DNA from: Rhizobium sp. ACO-34A
GTDB taxonomy: Bacteria > Pseudomonadota > Alphaproteobacteria > Rhizobiales > Rhizobiaceae
DNA length: 64,000 nt
Reading direction: 5' to 3'
Assembly (NCBI GenBank): GCA_002600635.1
Contig: CP021371.1
Span: 3,475,001 to 3,539,000, forward strand
The notes beneath the pieces were generated by a model. That model worked only from the letters and a program-made list of their open reading frames with translations. It was not told the origin of the DNA and did not search any database. A program made the translations under genes and the position numbers. This document shows, one piece after another, positions 1 to 13,260 of this stretch. Position 1 is the first letter of the stretch; every line of letters begins with the position of its first letter.

Positions 1-563
1 CGGAAGTCTCCGTCGGCCACGTCGCCTATGACGATAAAGAGGACTCGGATGGTTACCGCCGCTCGGGTGATTTCTATGCCGCCAAGGCAGGCATTTCGGC
101 CGATTTCGGTGAAAAGCTGAGGGGTGAAGTCGGCCTGGGTTACCGTCAGCAGCAGTTCGACGACAATCGCCTGAAGGAAATCGGCGCGATGACCATCGAC
201 GGCAACGTCTACTGGTCTCCGCAGCAGGGCACCGACGTGAACCTCGGCCTGACCACCACCATCGATCCCTCGACCACCGCCGGCCTCAGCGGCTCGGTGA
301 TCTATGCCCTGACGGCCGAGGTCGAGCATCGCTTGCGCAGCAACCTCGTTGCCCGCCTGTCCGGCTCATCACGCTGGACCGAATATCAGGATGACACGGC
401 TCCGCCCGACACGGTGACCTATGCCACCGGCGCCGGGCTGACCTGGAATGTGAACCGCTATCTCGATCTGACGGCGGACCTCAGTTACGAAAGAACCGAG
501 TACAAGTCCGCCGCAGATAGCAATGTGATGCGCGCCATGGTCGGCCTGACCGCCAAGCGCTGA
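1..563 (+). CDS. Outer-membrane beta-barrel protein, C-terminal part (5' end outside window)
   Basis: The reading frame is open from base 3 of the window to a TGA at 561-563, so this is the last ~186 residues of a longer protein. It shows repeating amphipathic strands with alternating aromatic and polar residues (for example VGLGYRQQQF, LDLTADLSYERTEY) and ends with a short strand (MRAMVGLTAKR), as in outer-membrane barrels of the putative beta-barrel porin 2 (BBP2_2) type. That family is common in rhizobia and some members lie with polysaccharide genes. The part seen would lie in the outer membrane; signal peptide and N-terminal half are not visible. It converges with galU, with a hairpin between the stops. 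The family call is from pattern recognition, and the transported substrate, if any, is unknown. Confidence 0.7.
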   Translation, partial: EVSVGHVAYDDKEDSDGYRRSGDFYAAKAGISADFGEKLRGEVGLGYRQQQFDDNRLKEIGAMTIDGNVYWSPQQGTDVNLGLTTTIDPSTTAGLSGSVIYALTAEVEHRLRSNLVARLSGSSRWTEYQDDTAPPDTVTYATGAGLTWNVNRYLDLTADLSYERTEYKSAADSNVMRAMVGLTAKR

Positions 564-585
564 CGGCCCTCTTACTTGAGGGCCG
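564..585. terminator. Hairpin between convergent barrel gene and galU
   Basis: An 8-bp perfect stem (CGGCCCTC / GAGGGCCG) with a 6-base loop that contains the galU stop codon. It begins one base after the stop of the barrel gene. There is no long T tract on either side, so it is a possible bidirectional terminator or 3'-end stabiliser rather than a classical intrinsic terminator. Confidence 0.5.
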
Positions 586-1459
586 CAAGGAGAGCCTTGA
601 GCGGCTCTTCGACAGTCGGGCGGATTTCCGCACGATCAAGTGCAAAGGCGACGTTGGCGAGGATGAAACCATCCTTGGCGCCGCAGTCGAAGGTGTCGCC
701 CTTGAAGTGATAACCGGCAAACGCCTGTTCCTTGGCAAGCTTCAGCATGCCGTCGGTCAGCTGGATTTCATTGCCGGCGCCGCGTTCCTGGGTTTCGAGG
801 ATCGCGAAGATCTCGGGCTGCAGGATGTAGCGGCCGTTGATGAAGAAGTTGGAGGGTGCAGTTCCCTTGGCCGGCTTTTCGACCATCTCGGTAATGCGGA
901 AGCCGCCTTCCAGCATTTCGCCGACGCCGACGATACCGTATTTATGGGCCTGCTCGGGAGCGCATTCCTCAACGGCGATAACGTTGCCACCGGTCTTTTC
1001 GTAAAGCTCGACCATGCCCTTCATGCAACCCTTTTCGCCGCGCATGATCATGTCGGGCAGAAGCAGGGCAAAGGGATCGTTGCCGACGATGTCACGGGCG
1101 CACCATACGGCGTGGCCGAGACCGAGCGGCTCCTGCTGACGGGTGAAGCTCGCCGTACCCGCCTTGGGAAGCAGGCCGGAAAGCAGCGTCAGCTCGGCAT
1201 TCTTGTTGCGGCTCTTCAGGGTCTGTTCCAGTTCGAACTGGATATCGAAATAGTCTTCGATAACGCCCTTTCCGCGACCGGTGATGAAGACGAAATGCTC
1301 GATGCCGGCTTCAACTGCTTCATCGACAACGTATTGAATGACCGGTTTATCGACGACGGTCAGCATTTCTTTCGGAACGGCCTTGGTCGCGGGAAGGAAA
1401 CGCGTGCCCAGACCAGCGACGGGGAAAACAGCTTTGCGGAGTTTATTTCGTTGAACCAC
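572..1459 (-). CDS. galU: UTP-glucose-1-phosphate uridylyltransferase
   Basis: Makes UDP-glucose and pyrophosphate from UTP and glucose-1-phosphate in the cytoplasm, feeding exopolysaccharide, cyclic glucan and LPS synthesis. At 295 residues it has the usual length. The nucleotide-binding signature [18 protein letters not shown] is at residues ~16-33, followed by the [14 protein letters not shown] segment, both typical of bacterial GalU. The start is GTG at 1459: AGGAGG lies about 5 bases upstream, while the nearby ATG at 1463 is out of frame. The gene stands alone and faces the barrel gene. Its substrate glucose-1-phosphate is also handled by pgm and glgC further right. In rhizobia the orthologue is often called exoN; the sequence does not separate the two names. 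Confidence 0.93.
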   Translation of the reverse strand: MVQRNKLRKAVFPVAGLGTRFLPATKAVPKEMLTVVDKPVIQYVVDEAVEAGIEHFVFITGRGKGVIEDYFDIQFELEQTLKSRNKNAELTLLSGLLPKAGTASFTRQQEPLGLGHAVWCARDIVGNDPFALLLPDMIMRGEKGCMKGMVELYEKTGGNVIAVEECAPEQAHKYGIVGVGEMLEGGFRITEMVEKPAKGTAPSNFFINGRYILQPEIFAILETQERGAGNEIQLTDGMLKLAKEQAFAGYHFKGDTFDCGAKDGFILANVAFALDRAEIRPTVEEPLKALLAALK

Positions 1460-1606
1460 ACATTCCTCCTGGAGGATAATTTACAGGCGCCTTCATTACG
1501 CCCTTGCCAACTAGTATATCTTTACTACCGTTTCGCAAAGGCTACCCTCGACAAGCGGTCGATGGTAAAGAATTTGTTGACGCTATAGCATTAACCTAGG
1601 GTGAAC

Positions 1607-1622
1607 AGCCGCAGCTGCGGCT
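1607..1622. repeat. 16-bp perfect palindrome before the transglycosylase gene
   Basis: AGCCGCAGCTGCGGCT is perfectly self-complementary and ends 36 bases before the ATG at 1659. It could be a protein-binding site or a short leader hairpin; nothing else indicates which. No convincing -10/-35 pair is visible next to it. Confidence 0.3.
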
Positions 1623-1658
1623 TGAAAGCGAACCGTAAATTCGACGGGGAGATGCCCA

Positions 1659-2870
1659 ATGAACAGGACCAGTCGCAAGCTTTTTGGAGCCCTTGCCTTT
1701 TCGATCCTCACCGGTCTTCTGCCGGTGGAAGCCCGTGCCGATGCCGGCTTCAAGAAGTGGATCAACGGCTTCTACGCCACGGCGGCCCAGAACGGAATCA
1801 GCCAGAAGACCTATAACCAGGCCTTCGCAGGCGTCAGCGAACCCGATGATTTCGTTCTCGAAAAGGCCCGTTATCAACCCGAATTCAAATCCCAGATCTG
1901 GGACTATGTCGATTCGCGCGTGAACCCTTACACCGTGAAGGTCGGCCGCGAGATGGCCGCCAAATACGGCCCGACGCTCGCTGCAATCGAGCGCCATTTC
2001 GGCGTCGACAAGCACATCCTTCTCGCAATCTGGTCGATGGAATCGAACTACGGCGCAGCCCTTGAGACGCCGGAAAGACTTCATCACGTCCCGCGTGCGC
2101 TGGCCACCCTCGCCTATGCGGATCCGAAGCGTTCCAAATATGCACAGAAGCAGCTGATCGCAGCGCTCAAGATGCTGCAGAACGGCGACGTGACCTCGAA
2201 AGGACTGATGGGATCCTGGGCCGGCGCCATGGGGCATACACAGTTTATTCCGTCCAGCTACCTTCTCTATGCGATCGATGCGGACGGTAACGGCAAGAAG
2301 GACATCTGGCATTCCGTCCCGGATGCACTCGCCACCTCCGCCAACCTCTTGCAGAAGAATGACTGGCAGAGCGGCAAGACCTGGGGTTACGAAATCGTCG
2401 TTCCGGCCGGCGGTGCTGCCCATGCCGGCAAGACCAAGACGCTGGCCCAGTGGGCGGCCCTCGGCTTTGCCCGTCCGAGCGGCAAGGGCTTCCGCAACGG
2501 TGCTGAACGCGCCGAACTGAAGATGCCCGGCGGTCCGAACGGTCCGGGCTTCCTGATGACCAAGAATTTCTTCGTCATCAAGCGCTACAACGCAGCCGAT
2601 TCCTATGCACTGGCAGTCGGCATGCTGGCCGACGAGATCGCCGGCTACGGCGGCATGCAGCAGGCATGGCCGCGCCCGCACAACACGCTCGACATCAAGG
2701 AAAAGTTCGAGCTGCAGACCCGCATGCAGGCGCTCGGCTATTACGACGGCAAGATCGACGGTAATTTCGGCTCCGGCTCCAAGGCGGCGATCGAGGCGAT
2801 CCAGTCGCGGCTCGGCATGTCGGTGGACGGACAGCCGTCGAAGGTATTGCTCAACGCCCTGCGGAATTGA
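1659..2870 (+). CDS. Lytic murein transglycosylase, MltB family, with C-terminal peptidoglycan-binding domain
   Basis: Cleaves the glycan strand of peptidoglycan to 1,6-anhydro-muropeptides in the periplasm. The protein has 403 residues: a Sec signal peptide at ~1-27 (basic start, hydrophobic core, VEARA-DA cleavage region), an MltB/SLT_2 catalytic domain to about residue 330, and a peptidoglycan-binding type 1 domain at ~345-400 (LQTRMQALGYYDGKIDG then AIEAIQSRLGMSVDGQ). The catalytic acid is probably E128 in WSMESNYG, matching the E-x-x-YG motif of the family. No lipobox is seen, so it is probably soluble or loosely attached rather than a lipoprotein. The start at 1659 gives a full signal peptide. 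The DUF459 gene follows after 74 bases in the same direction, so co-transcription is likely. Confidence 0.92.
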   Translation: MNRTSRKLFGALAFSILTGLLPVEARADAGFKKWINGFYATAAQNGISQKTYNQAFAGVSEPDDFVLEKARYQPEFKSQIWDYVDSRVNPYTVKVGREMAAKYGPTLAAIERHFGVDKHILLAIWSMESNYGAALETPERLHHVPRALATLAYADPKRSKYAQKQLIAALKMLQNGDVTSKGLMGSWAGAMGHTQFIPSSYLLYAIDADGNGKKDIWHSVPDALATSANLLQKNDWQSGKTWGYEIVVPAGGAAHAGKTKTLAQWAALGFARPSGKGFRNGAERAELKMPGGPNGPGFLMTKNFFVIKRYNAADSYALAVGMLADEIAGYGGMQQAWPRPHNTLDIKEKFELQTRMQALGYYDGKIDGNFGSGSKAAIEAIQSRLGMSVDGQPSKVLLNALRN

Positions 2871-2944
2871 CAACCGTCGCGACGCGTTTCACATATCGAA
2901 GCATCTCGCGACGGCGGTGAGGCAGGCAAGAGGCGACCCAAGGA

Positions 2945-4138
2945 ATGCGCGGGACAAACCAGCAAACGAAGACCCGGCAGAGGAAGATCGTCCTCGCCCT
3001 GTCGCTGGTTGCGTGCTTCTCGATGGTCGCCGAAATGGCCAGCGCGCAGCAATATGGCGAGCGGCGGAATCTGCTCGACCTGCTGTTCGGTCCGCGGGAG
3101 CCACGCTATGTGGAACCGCCGCCCATGCCGCGCAAGCAGACCAAGCCTCCCCGCGCCCGCAAGAAGCCGACGTCTACCAGCATCACCACCATTACGACGA
3201 CGGCGCCCGCGCCGCCTCCGCCCGCCGCCAAGCTTGAAGACGCGCGCAAGGTCCTCGTGATCGGCGATTTCATGGCAGACGGGCTCGCGGACGGTTTGAA
3301 GGATGCCTTCTCCGCCTCGCCGGGCGTCGCGATCGAGAAACGCAGCAACGGCTCGTCCGGGCTTGTCCGCGACGACTATTACGACTGGCACAACGAGCTT
3401 CCCGCTATCCTCGACGAAGTGAAGCCGGCCCTCGTCGTGATCGAAATCGGCGCCAATGATCGACAGCAAATCGAGACGGCGTCCGCCAAGCTGGATTTCC
3501 GTACGGACGCCTGGTTCAAGGAATATGAACGGCGCATCGCCGTTCTCGGCAACACCGTCAAACAGCGTCAGGTGCCGCTGATCTGGGTCGGTCTTCCGGC
3601 CTTCCGGCCGCAGGGCATGACCGCCGACGCCCTGACACTCAACGGTGTCTATCGGGCAGCCGCCGAGAAGATCGGCGCTGAATTCGTCGATGTCTGGGAT
3701 GGTTTCGTCGATCAGGATGGCCGCTTTATCGTCACCGGTTCGGATATCAACGGCCAACAGGTGCGACTGCGTGGCACCGACGGCATCGGCCTCACCGCTT
3801 CCGGCAAGCGCAAGCTCGCCTTTTATGTCGAAAAGGCCGCCCGCCGCCACCTCGGCGACATGACGAGCCCGGATCTCCTCAGGCTCGACGCCAGCAACCT
3901 GCCCGTCCTCATCGATCTGCCTCCGGCAGAAACGCAGAACCTCGTCAGGACTCAGCCGATCGATCTGTTCGACCCGGAACTCGATGGCTCAAGCGAACTG
4001 CTCGGCGCAACACCGCTGCCCGTCGCCAGCATCCCCTCCCCACGCGAACAATTGGTCAGGAACGGCGTCCTGCCCCCGCCACCCGCCGGCCGCGTGGACG
4101 ACCTGCGCATTCCCCCGACAGGTTCGACGGCGCCGTAA
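2945..4138 (+). CDS. DUF459 / SGNH-hydrolase-fold secreted protein, apparently lacking catalytic Ser and His
   Basis: A 397-residue protein with an N-terminal hydrophobic segment (residues ~15-35, ending ASAQQ) that fits a signal peptide or anchor, a Pro/Lys/Arg-rich linker (~50-95), and an SGNH-like domain at ~100-310: VLVIGDF at ~103-109, VVIEIGAND as the conserved N/D block, and DGIGLTASGKRKLAFYVEKAA near the end. In active SGNH enzymes the first block has a serine after GD; here it is F109. The last D-x-x-H motif reads D279-G-I-G282, so the histidine is also missing. The remaining tail is Pro-rich. It follows the MltB-type transglycosylase, which suggests a cell-wall or periplasmic role, possibly as a binding protein rather than an esterase. 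That role is inference. Confidence 0.75.
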   Translation: MRGTNQQTKTRQRKIVLALSLVACFSMVAEMASAQQYGERRNLLDLLFGPREPRYVEPPPMPRKQTKPPRARKKPTSTSITTITTTAPAPPPPAAKLEDARKVLVIGDFMADGLADGLKDAFSASPGVAIEKRSNGSSGLVRDDYYDWHNELPAILDEVKPALVVIEIGANDRQQIETASAKLDFRTDAWFKEYERRIAVLGNTVKQRQVPLIWVGLPAFRPQGMTADALTLNGVYRAAAEKIGAEFVDVWDGFVDQDGRFIVTGSDINGQQVRLRGTDGIGLTASGKRKLAFYVEKAARRHLGDMTSPDLLRLDASNLPVLIDLPPAETQNLVRTQPIDLFDPELDGSSELLGATPLPVASIPSPREQLVRNGVLPPPPAGRVDDLRIPPTGSTAP

Positions 4139-4253
4139 AGCGCATCGCGCTCTTTCAGCTTTTCAGCTTCGCTCCCTGCGCTTCAAGTCCTCGTTCTACG
4201 GCATGCCGTTGCCACGGGACCGCTGCACACTTTTGCCCGACATACCCCAGACG

Positions 4254-4278
4254 AAAAAGGGCCGCGTCACCGCAGCCC
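4254..4278 (-). terminator. Intrinsic terminator of the gltB-gltD operon
   Basis: On the minus strand an 8-bp stem (GGGCTGCG / CGCGGCCC, one G-T wobble, GTGA loop) is followed by TTTTT. It lies 26 bases after the gltD stop. Confidence 0.8.
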
Positions 4279-4303
4279 TCGTTCATTCCATATTCGTTGG
4301 CAA

Positions 4304-5758
4304 TCAGCGCGGCAGAACGCTCGATCCCATCAGTGCCTCGTCGATGGCGCGGGCGGCCTGGCGGCCTTCGCGGATGGCCCAGACCACCAGAGACTGGCCG
4401 CGACGCACGTCGCCCGCCGTCCAGAGCTTGTCGACCGAGGTCTTGTAGTCACTGGTGTTGGCAATGACGTTGGTCGAACCACGACTGTCGACGTTGAGGT
4501 TCAGCTTGCCGTCGAGCTCCTTCAGCACGCTGTCCTTGAACGGGCCGGAGAAGCCGATGGCGATGAAGCCGAGATCCGCCTTGATAATGAACTCCGTACC
4601 GGCAATCGGCTTGCGGCGATCATCCACCTGGCAGCACTTCACGCCGGTCAGCACACCGTCTTCACCGACGAACTCAAGGGTCGCAACCTGGAATTCGCGG
4701 ATCGCACCTTCGGCCTGCGAGGACGAGGTGCGCATGCGGGTGGCCCAGAACGGCCAAACCGCGAGCTTGTCTTCCTTTTCCGGCGGACGCGGACGGATGT
4801 CGAGCTGGGTAACCTTCACCGCACCCTGACGGAACGCAGTACCGACGCAGTCAGACGCCGTGTCACCACCGCCAACGACGACGACATGCTTGCCGCCGGC
4901 GAGGATCGGATCGGACGGCCAGCCGGTCGAGTCGATGTTTTCGCGGCCGACGCGGCGGTTCTGCTGAACCAGATAGGGCATGGCGTCATAGACACCGTGC
5001 AGGTCGACGCCGGGAATACCGGCCTCGCGCGGGGTTTCCGAACCGCCGCAATAGAGCACGGCGTCATAGTCCGCCAGCAGCGTCTCGACCTTGACGTCGA
5101 CACCGATATTGACACCGTAGTGGAAGGTGACGTTCTCGCCCTTCATCTGCTCGACGCGGCGGTCGATGAAGTTCTTCTCCATCTTGAAGTCCGGAATACC
5201 GTAGCGCAGAAGGCCGCCGGCCTTGGATTCGCGCTCGTAGACATGAACTTCGTGGCCGGCGCGACCGAGCTGCTGGGCAGCGGCGAGACCGGACGGACCC
5301 GAACCGATGATCGCAACCTTCTTGCCGGTGTGAACCGTCGCCGGCTGCGGCACGATGAAACCCAGTTCATAGGCCTTGTCGGCAATCGCCTGTTCGACGG
5401 TCTTGATGGCGACCGGCATGTCCTCGAGGTTCAGCGTGCAGGCTTCCTCACAGGGCGCCGGACAGACGCGACCGGTGAATTCCGGGAAGTTGTTGGTGGA
5501 ATGGAGGTTGCGGATCGCCTCTTCCCACTTGTTGTTGTAGACGAGGTCGTTCCAGTCCGGGATCTGGTTATGAACCGGGCAGCCGGTCGGACCGTGGCAA
5601 TAGGGAATGCCGCAGTCCATGCAGCGTGCGGCCTGCTTGGTGACCTCCGCGTCCGACATCGGAATGGTGAATTCGCGGAAGTGGCGGATACGGTCGGAGG
5701 CGGGCTGATACTTAGCCACCTGCCGGTCGATTTCCATGAAACCTGTAACCTTGCCCAT
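4304..5758 (-). CDS. gltD: Glutamate synthase (NADPH) small subunit
   Basis: The beta subunit of glutamate synthase passes electrons from NADPH through FAD and iron-sulfur clusters to the large subunit, which makes glutamate from glutamine and 2-oxoglutarate. At 484 residues it matches the family. N-terminal cysteines for [4Fe-4S] clusters are seen in CMDCGIPYCHGPTGCPVHN (~46-65) and in RVCPAPCEEACT. The FAD-binding motif is VAIIGSGPSGLAAA, the NADPH-binding motif VVVVGGGDTASDC, and the C-terminal FAD segment is WTAGDVRRGQSLVVWAIREGR. It is the last gene of the gltB operon and starts 11 bases after the YbjQ-like gene, with GGGAAAA upstream. A terminator follows. Confidence 0.96.
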   Translation of the reverse strand: MGKVTGFMEIDRQVAKYQPASDRIRHFREFTIPMSDAEVTKQAARCMDCGIPYCHGPTGCPVHNQIPDWNDLVYNNKWEEAIRNLHSTNNFPEFTGRVCPAPCEEACTLNLEDMPVAIKTVEQAIADKAYELGFIVPQPATVHTGKKVAIIGSGPSGLAAAQQLGRAGHEVHVYERESKAGGLLRYGIPDFKMEKNFIDRRVEQMKGENVTFHYGVNIGVDVKVETLLADYDAVLYCGGSETPREAGIPGVDLHGVYDAMPYLVQQNRRVGRENIDSTGWPSDPILAGGKHVVVVGGGDTASDCVGTAFRQGAVKVTQLDIRPRPPEKEDKLAVWPFWATRMRTSSSQAEGAIREFQVATLEFVGEDGVLTGVKCCQVDDRRKPIAGTEFIIKADLGFIAIGFSGPFKDSVLKELDGKLNLNVDSRGSTNVIANTSDYKTSVDKLWTAGDVRRGQSLVVWAIREGRQAARAIDEALMGSSVLPR

Positions 5759-5769
5759 CGTGTTTTCCC

Positions 5770-6101
5770 TTACCGTGTCACAACTGCGGTTCCGGATGCA
5801 GACACCATCAGCATGGAGCCGCTGGACCCGGTCGAAATGTTTTCATAATCGATGTCGACGCCAACCACTGCATTGGCGCCGAGGCTTCTCGCCTGCTCTT
5901 CGAGTTCGCGAAGGGCCGTTTCCCTCGCTTCGCGCAGAACCTGTTCGTAGGAAGCCGAACGGCCTCCCACCAGATCGCGGATGCCTGCGAACAGATCCCG
6001 GAAGATATTCGTTCCGAGGATCGCCTCGCCGGCGACGACGCCCTTGTATTCGACGATCGTCCTGCCCTCGAGTGTGTTCGTCGTGGAGATGGTCATCCCG
6101 C

Positions 6102-6105
<4 letters not shown>
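5770..6105 (-). CDS. YbjQ/UPF0145 family (heavy-metal-binding domain) protein
   Basis: A 111-residue cytoplasmic protein matching the UPF0145/YbjQ family: it starts [14 protein letters not shown], then [22 protein letters not shown], and has [14 protein letters not shown] near the end, all typical of this pentamer-forming family. The family is often labelled heavy-metal-binding, but a biochemical role is not settled. The start codon overlaps the gltB stop (ATGA), and gltD follows 11 bases later, so it is inside the glutamate synthase operon and probably translationally coupled to gltB. No signal peptide or membrane segment is seen. Its presence here suggests a role linked to glutamate synthase or nitrogen state, but that is inference. 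Confidence 0.85.
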
Positions 6106-10823
<4,718 letters not shown>

Positions 10824-11245
10824 TGCCTTCCCTCCTGTCAGCCCGGACATCCGGACGAAATCCACCAGAACCGCTGGCGCGACGACCGGCGCGGCCGCTC
10901 CAGTCTGGCAAGAACAGCTCTCACCAGCATGACAAGCGAACCGAACCGGCTCAAAACTTCCAAATAGGTCAATTGTTCTGACCTATTTTCTGCTTTTCTA
11001 TGACAGAAACCATATACGAGTGCAAGGGAGTGTAGCGAAAAATTAACGCCCTTCCGGACGCTAAGTTGCCACGATGCGGCAAGTAACGAAATTAAATTTC
11101 GCGACAGAATCAAATACAGCCCATTTTCTTGCGCTCTTAGGCGATGCGACATCTTTCGACGCTGAGTGGATTGATCGCATTTGCGAAATGCCTAATCTCG
11201 GCGACACCTCTCCCCCACTCCCAACCAGTCATTGGAAAATGTGAC
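10824..11245. other. Intergenic region between divergent gltB and the aldolase-family gene
   Basis: About 420 bases with no gene I can support. It contains the inverted repeat at 10962-10988 and a smaller palindrome at 11177-11191 (GCATTT, three bases, AAATGC). On the minus strand TTGACC overlaps the right half of the large repeat as a possible -35, but no good -10 follows. An in-frame start for the aldolase gene exists at 11144, but its extra N-terminal residues do not resemble the family. Confidence 0.5.
10962..10988. promoter_or_regulatory. Perfect 10-bp inverted repeat upstream of gltB (possible operator)
   Basis: AAATAGGTCA and its exact complement TGACCTATTT are separated by 7 bases. 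It lies about 140 bases before the gltB start in an A/T-rich stretch. Size and symmetry fit a dimeric regulator site, and a minus-strand TTGACC (possible -35) is within it. The cognate regulator is not identifiable from the sequence. Confidence 0.5.
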
Positions 11246-12301
11246 ATGTTTTTTGCCTCCGACAACTGGGCCGGCGCCCACCCCAAGATTGCCGAAAGCC
11301 TGACCCGTGAAGCGTCCGGTTATGCTGCAGCCTATGGGTCGAGCGACCTCGACAAGCGGATCGAAGCCCGTTTCAACGAACTTTTCGAGCGGGAAGTCTC
11401 TGTATTTTTTGTCGGTACGGGCACCGCGGCCAATTCGCTGGCGCTCGCAAGCGTCGCCCGCGCCGGCGGCGTTACCTTCTGTCACTTCGACGCCCATGTG
11501 AACTCCGACGAGGGCGGCGCGCCAGAATATCTGACCAGCGCCTGCCGGCTCTATCCCGTCGAGGGCGAAAACGGCAAGATGGACGCCGAAGCACTGCGCG
11601 GCCATGTCCACCGCTTCGACGTTCCCTCCGTCCATCAGGGCCGGCCGATGGCCGTCACCCTCACCCAGGCGACGGAATCCGGCACCATCTATACGCTCGA
11701 CGAGATTGCCGAGATCAGCGCCATCGCGAAATCGAAGAAGCTGCCGGTGCACATGGATGGCGCACGCTTCGCCAACGCGCTCGTCGCGCTCGACGCCACG
11801 CCGGCGGAAATGACTTGGAAACGCGGCGTCGACATTCTCTCCTTCGGCGGCACCAAGAATGGCTGCTGGTGCGCCGAGGCGATCATCTTCTTCGATCCCG
11901 AAATGGCCGAGGAAATGCCGTATATCCGCAAGCGCTCCGCCCAGCTCTTCTCCAAGACCCGCTTCGTATCCGCCCAGTTCGAAGCCTATCTCGAAGACGA
12001 CCTCTGGCTGGAGCTTGCCGGCCACGCCAACGCCATGGCGGATCGTCTGCGCTCCACGCTGAAGACCGGAAACCGCGCCCGCCTTGCATGGGAAACCCAG
12101 AGCAACGAAGTATTCGCGGTCTTCGACAAGGCGCTCGCAGACGAAGCGAAGGCCAAGGGCGCCAAGTTCTACGACTGGCTGGTTCCCCGCGACATGCCGC
12201 ATCTCGTCTCGGAAAACGAAGTGCTGGCTCGCCTCGTCACCAGCTTTGCCACCACGAACGAGGATGTCGACCGCTTCCTCGACATCTGCACCGGGGCCTG
12301 A
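11246..12301 (+). CDS. Low-specificity L-threonine aldolase / beta-eliminating lyase family, PLP enzyme
   Basis: A fold-type I PLP enzyme predicted to split L-threonine or allo-threonine to glycine and acetaldehyde. From ATG 11246 it has 351 residues. FFVGTGTAANSLAL at ~50 binds the cofactor phosphate, HMDGARFANAL carries the aspartate that contacts the pyridine ring, and the Schiff-base lysine is K204 in SFGGTKNG. The family usually begins near FASDNWAGAHP, which starts right after this ATG; the longer in-frame start at 11144 adds 34 residues of unlikely sequence. It converges with the LysR gene, the two stop codons abutting (TGATCA). Other beta-eliminating lyases of the family are possible, but threonine aldolase is the best fit. 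Confidence 0.88.
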   Translation: MFFASDNWAGAHPKIAESLTREASGYAAAYGSSDLDKRIEARFNELFEREVSVFFVGTGTAANSLALASVARAGGVTFCHFDAHVNSDEGGAPEYLTSACRLYPVEGENGKMDAEALRGHVHRFDVPSVHQGRPMAVTLTQATESGTIYTLDEIAEISAIAKSKKLPVHMDGARFANALVALDATPAEMTWKRGVDILSFGGTKNGCWCAEAIIFFDPEMAEEMPYIRKRSAQLFSKTRFVSAQFEAYLEDDLWLELAGHANAMADRLRSTLKTGNRARLAWETQSNEVFAVFDKALADEAKAKGAKFYDWLVPRDMPHLVSENEVLARLVTSFATTNEDVDRFLDICTGA

Positions 12302-12308
12302 TCAGGCC
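12295..12308. terminator. 14-bp perfect palindrome over two abutting stop codons
   Basis: GGCCTGATCAGGCC is centred on the adjoining TGA of the aldolase gene and TCA (TGA in reverse) of the LysR gene. It could act as a weak bidirectional terminator. There is no T tract and the loop would be tight, so the role is uncertain. Confidence 0.35.
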
Positions 12309-13162
12309 TCGCGTGACGGCGGCATGATACGGGAGCGGATCTGGCCCGACAGCGCCTCGACAAGGGCCTGATCCGCACCGCGCCGCGGCACCAGCACGAA
12401 CTCGACATCCTCGAGCGGCGGCAGGTCGCCTTCCATGATCTCCCGGAGACCAGAAGGCGCCATGCTGCGCGGCTGCACCAGAACGCCCATACCGGCATGC
12501 GCGGCGGCGGTCAAACCGCTGAGGCTGCCGCAGGTACACACCACCCGCCAGGCGATCCCCGCCCTGTCCAGCGCTTCCTGCGCCACCTTGCGGGTGATGC
12601 TCGGCGGCGGAAACGCGATCAGCGGCATGAAATCACTGCGCGACAGCACGAATTCCGGATCGCGCGCCAGCCACACCAGCGGCTCGCGATAGAGCAGCTT
12701 GCCATGCTGTTCATCCAGCCGGCGCTTGGCGAGAACCAGATCGAGTTCACCCGCCTCCTGCATCTGATAGAGCACGGCGCTCAGCGCCACCGTCAGCTCC
12801 AGATCGACCAGAGGATGGAGCCGCACGAAATCTTCCAGAATGCCGCTCAGGCGGTTTGCCACCACATCCTCGGAAATGCCGAATCGCAACCGTCCCCGGA
12901 GCCGGCTCTCGCCGAAAAGCGCGGTGACCTTGCCATTGATTTCCAGCATGCCGCGGGCATAGCCGAGCAGCGCCTCGCCTTCCGCCGTCAGGCTGACGCG
13001 GTGGGTATCGCGCGCGACGAGCTGCCGTCCCAGCGACTTTTCCAGCCGCTGGATATGCTGGCTGATGGTCGACTGACCGATACCGAGCCGCTCCGCAGCC
13101 AGCGTGAAACTGCCGGCCTGATGCAGCATGACGAAACTGGTGAGATGATGAAGGTTGAGCAT
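12302..13162 (-). CDS. LysR-family transcriptional regulator
   Basis: Predicted DNA-binding regulator of 286 residues. The N-terminal winged helix-turn-helix spans residues ~1-60 (LHHLTSFVMLHQAGSFTLAAERLGIGQST, then ISQHIQRLEKSLGRQL) and a periplasmic-binding-like effector domain fills ~88-286. Start ATG 13162 places the HTH at the usual distance from the N-terminus; a start 36 bases upstream is possible. It is divergent from the BASS-family transporter gene, the usual LysR arrangement, so control of that gene is likely. A near-perfect inverted repeat lies between them at 13197-13247. The effector is unknown. Confidence 0.88.
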   Translation of the reverse strand: MLNLHHLTSFVMLHQAGSFTLAAERLGIGQSTISQHIQRLEKSLGRQLVARDTHRVSLTAEGEALLGYARGMLEINGKVTALFGESRLRGRLRFGISEDVVANRLSGILEDFVRLHPLVDLELTVALSAVLYQMQEAGELDLVLAKRRLDEQHGKLLYREPLVWLARDPEFVLSRSDFMPLIAFPPPSITRKVAQEALDRAGIAWRVVCTCGSLSGLTAAAHAGMGVLVQPRSMAPSGLREIMEGDLPPLEDVEFVLVPRRGADQALVEALSGQIRSRIMPPSREA

Positions 13163-13196
13163 TTCATCACAATTCAGGATAACTGTTAGTGTTTGC

Positions 13197-13247
13197 ATCT
13201 TGCTTCATGATAACACATCAGTAAAGCCCGCTTGACTGATGCAAGAT
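13197..13247. promoter_or_regulatory. Inverted repeat between LysR gene and transporter gene (candidate LysR site)
   Basis: ATCTTGCTTC at 13197-13206 and GATGCAAGAT at 13238-13247 are complementary at 9 of 10 positions. A second inner pair (CATCAG / CTGATG) lies between them. The location, in the ~100-base divergent promoter region, fits a LysR binding region. No single T-N11-A site stands out. Confidence 0.4.
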
Positions 13248-13260
13248 ACAGGAACAGAAA

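Noticed and set aside
1577..1602. TTGACG and TAGGGT as a promoter for the transglycosylase gene
   Set aside because: The boxes are only 14 bases apart, too close for a sigma-70 promoter.
11144..11245. Longer N-terminus for the threonine aldolase-like gene
   Set aside because: The extra 34 residues do not resemble the family, whose start is near FASDNW; the ATG at 11246 fits better.
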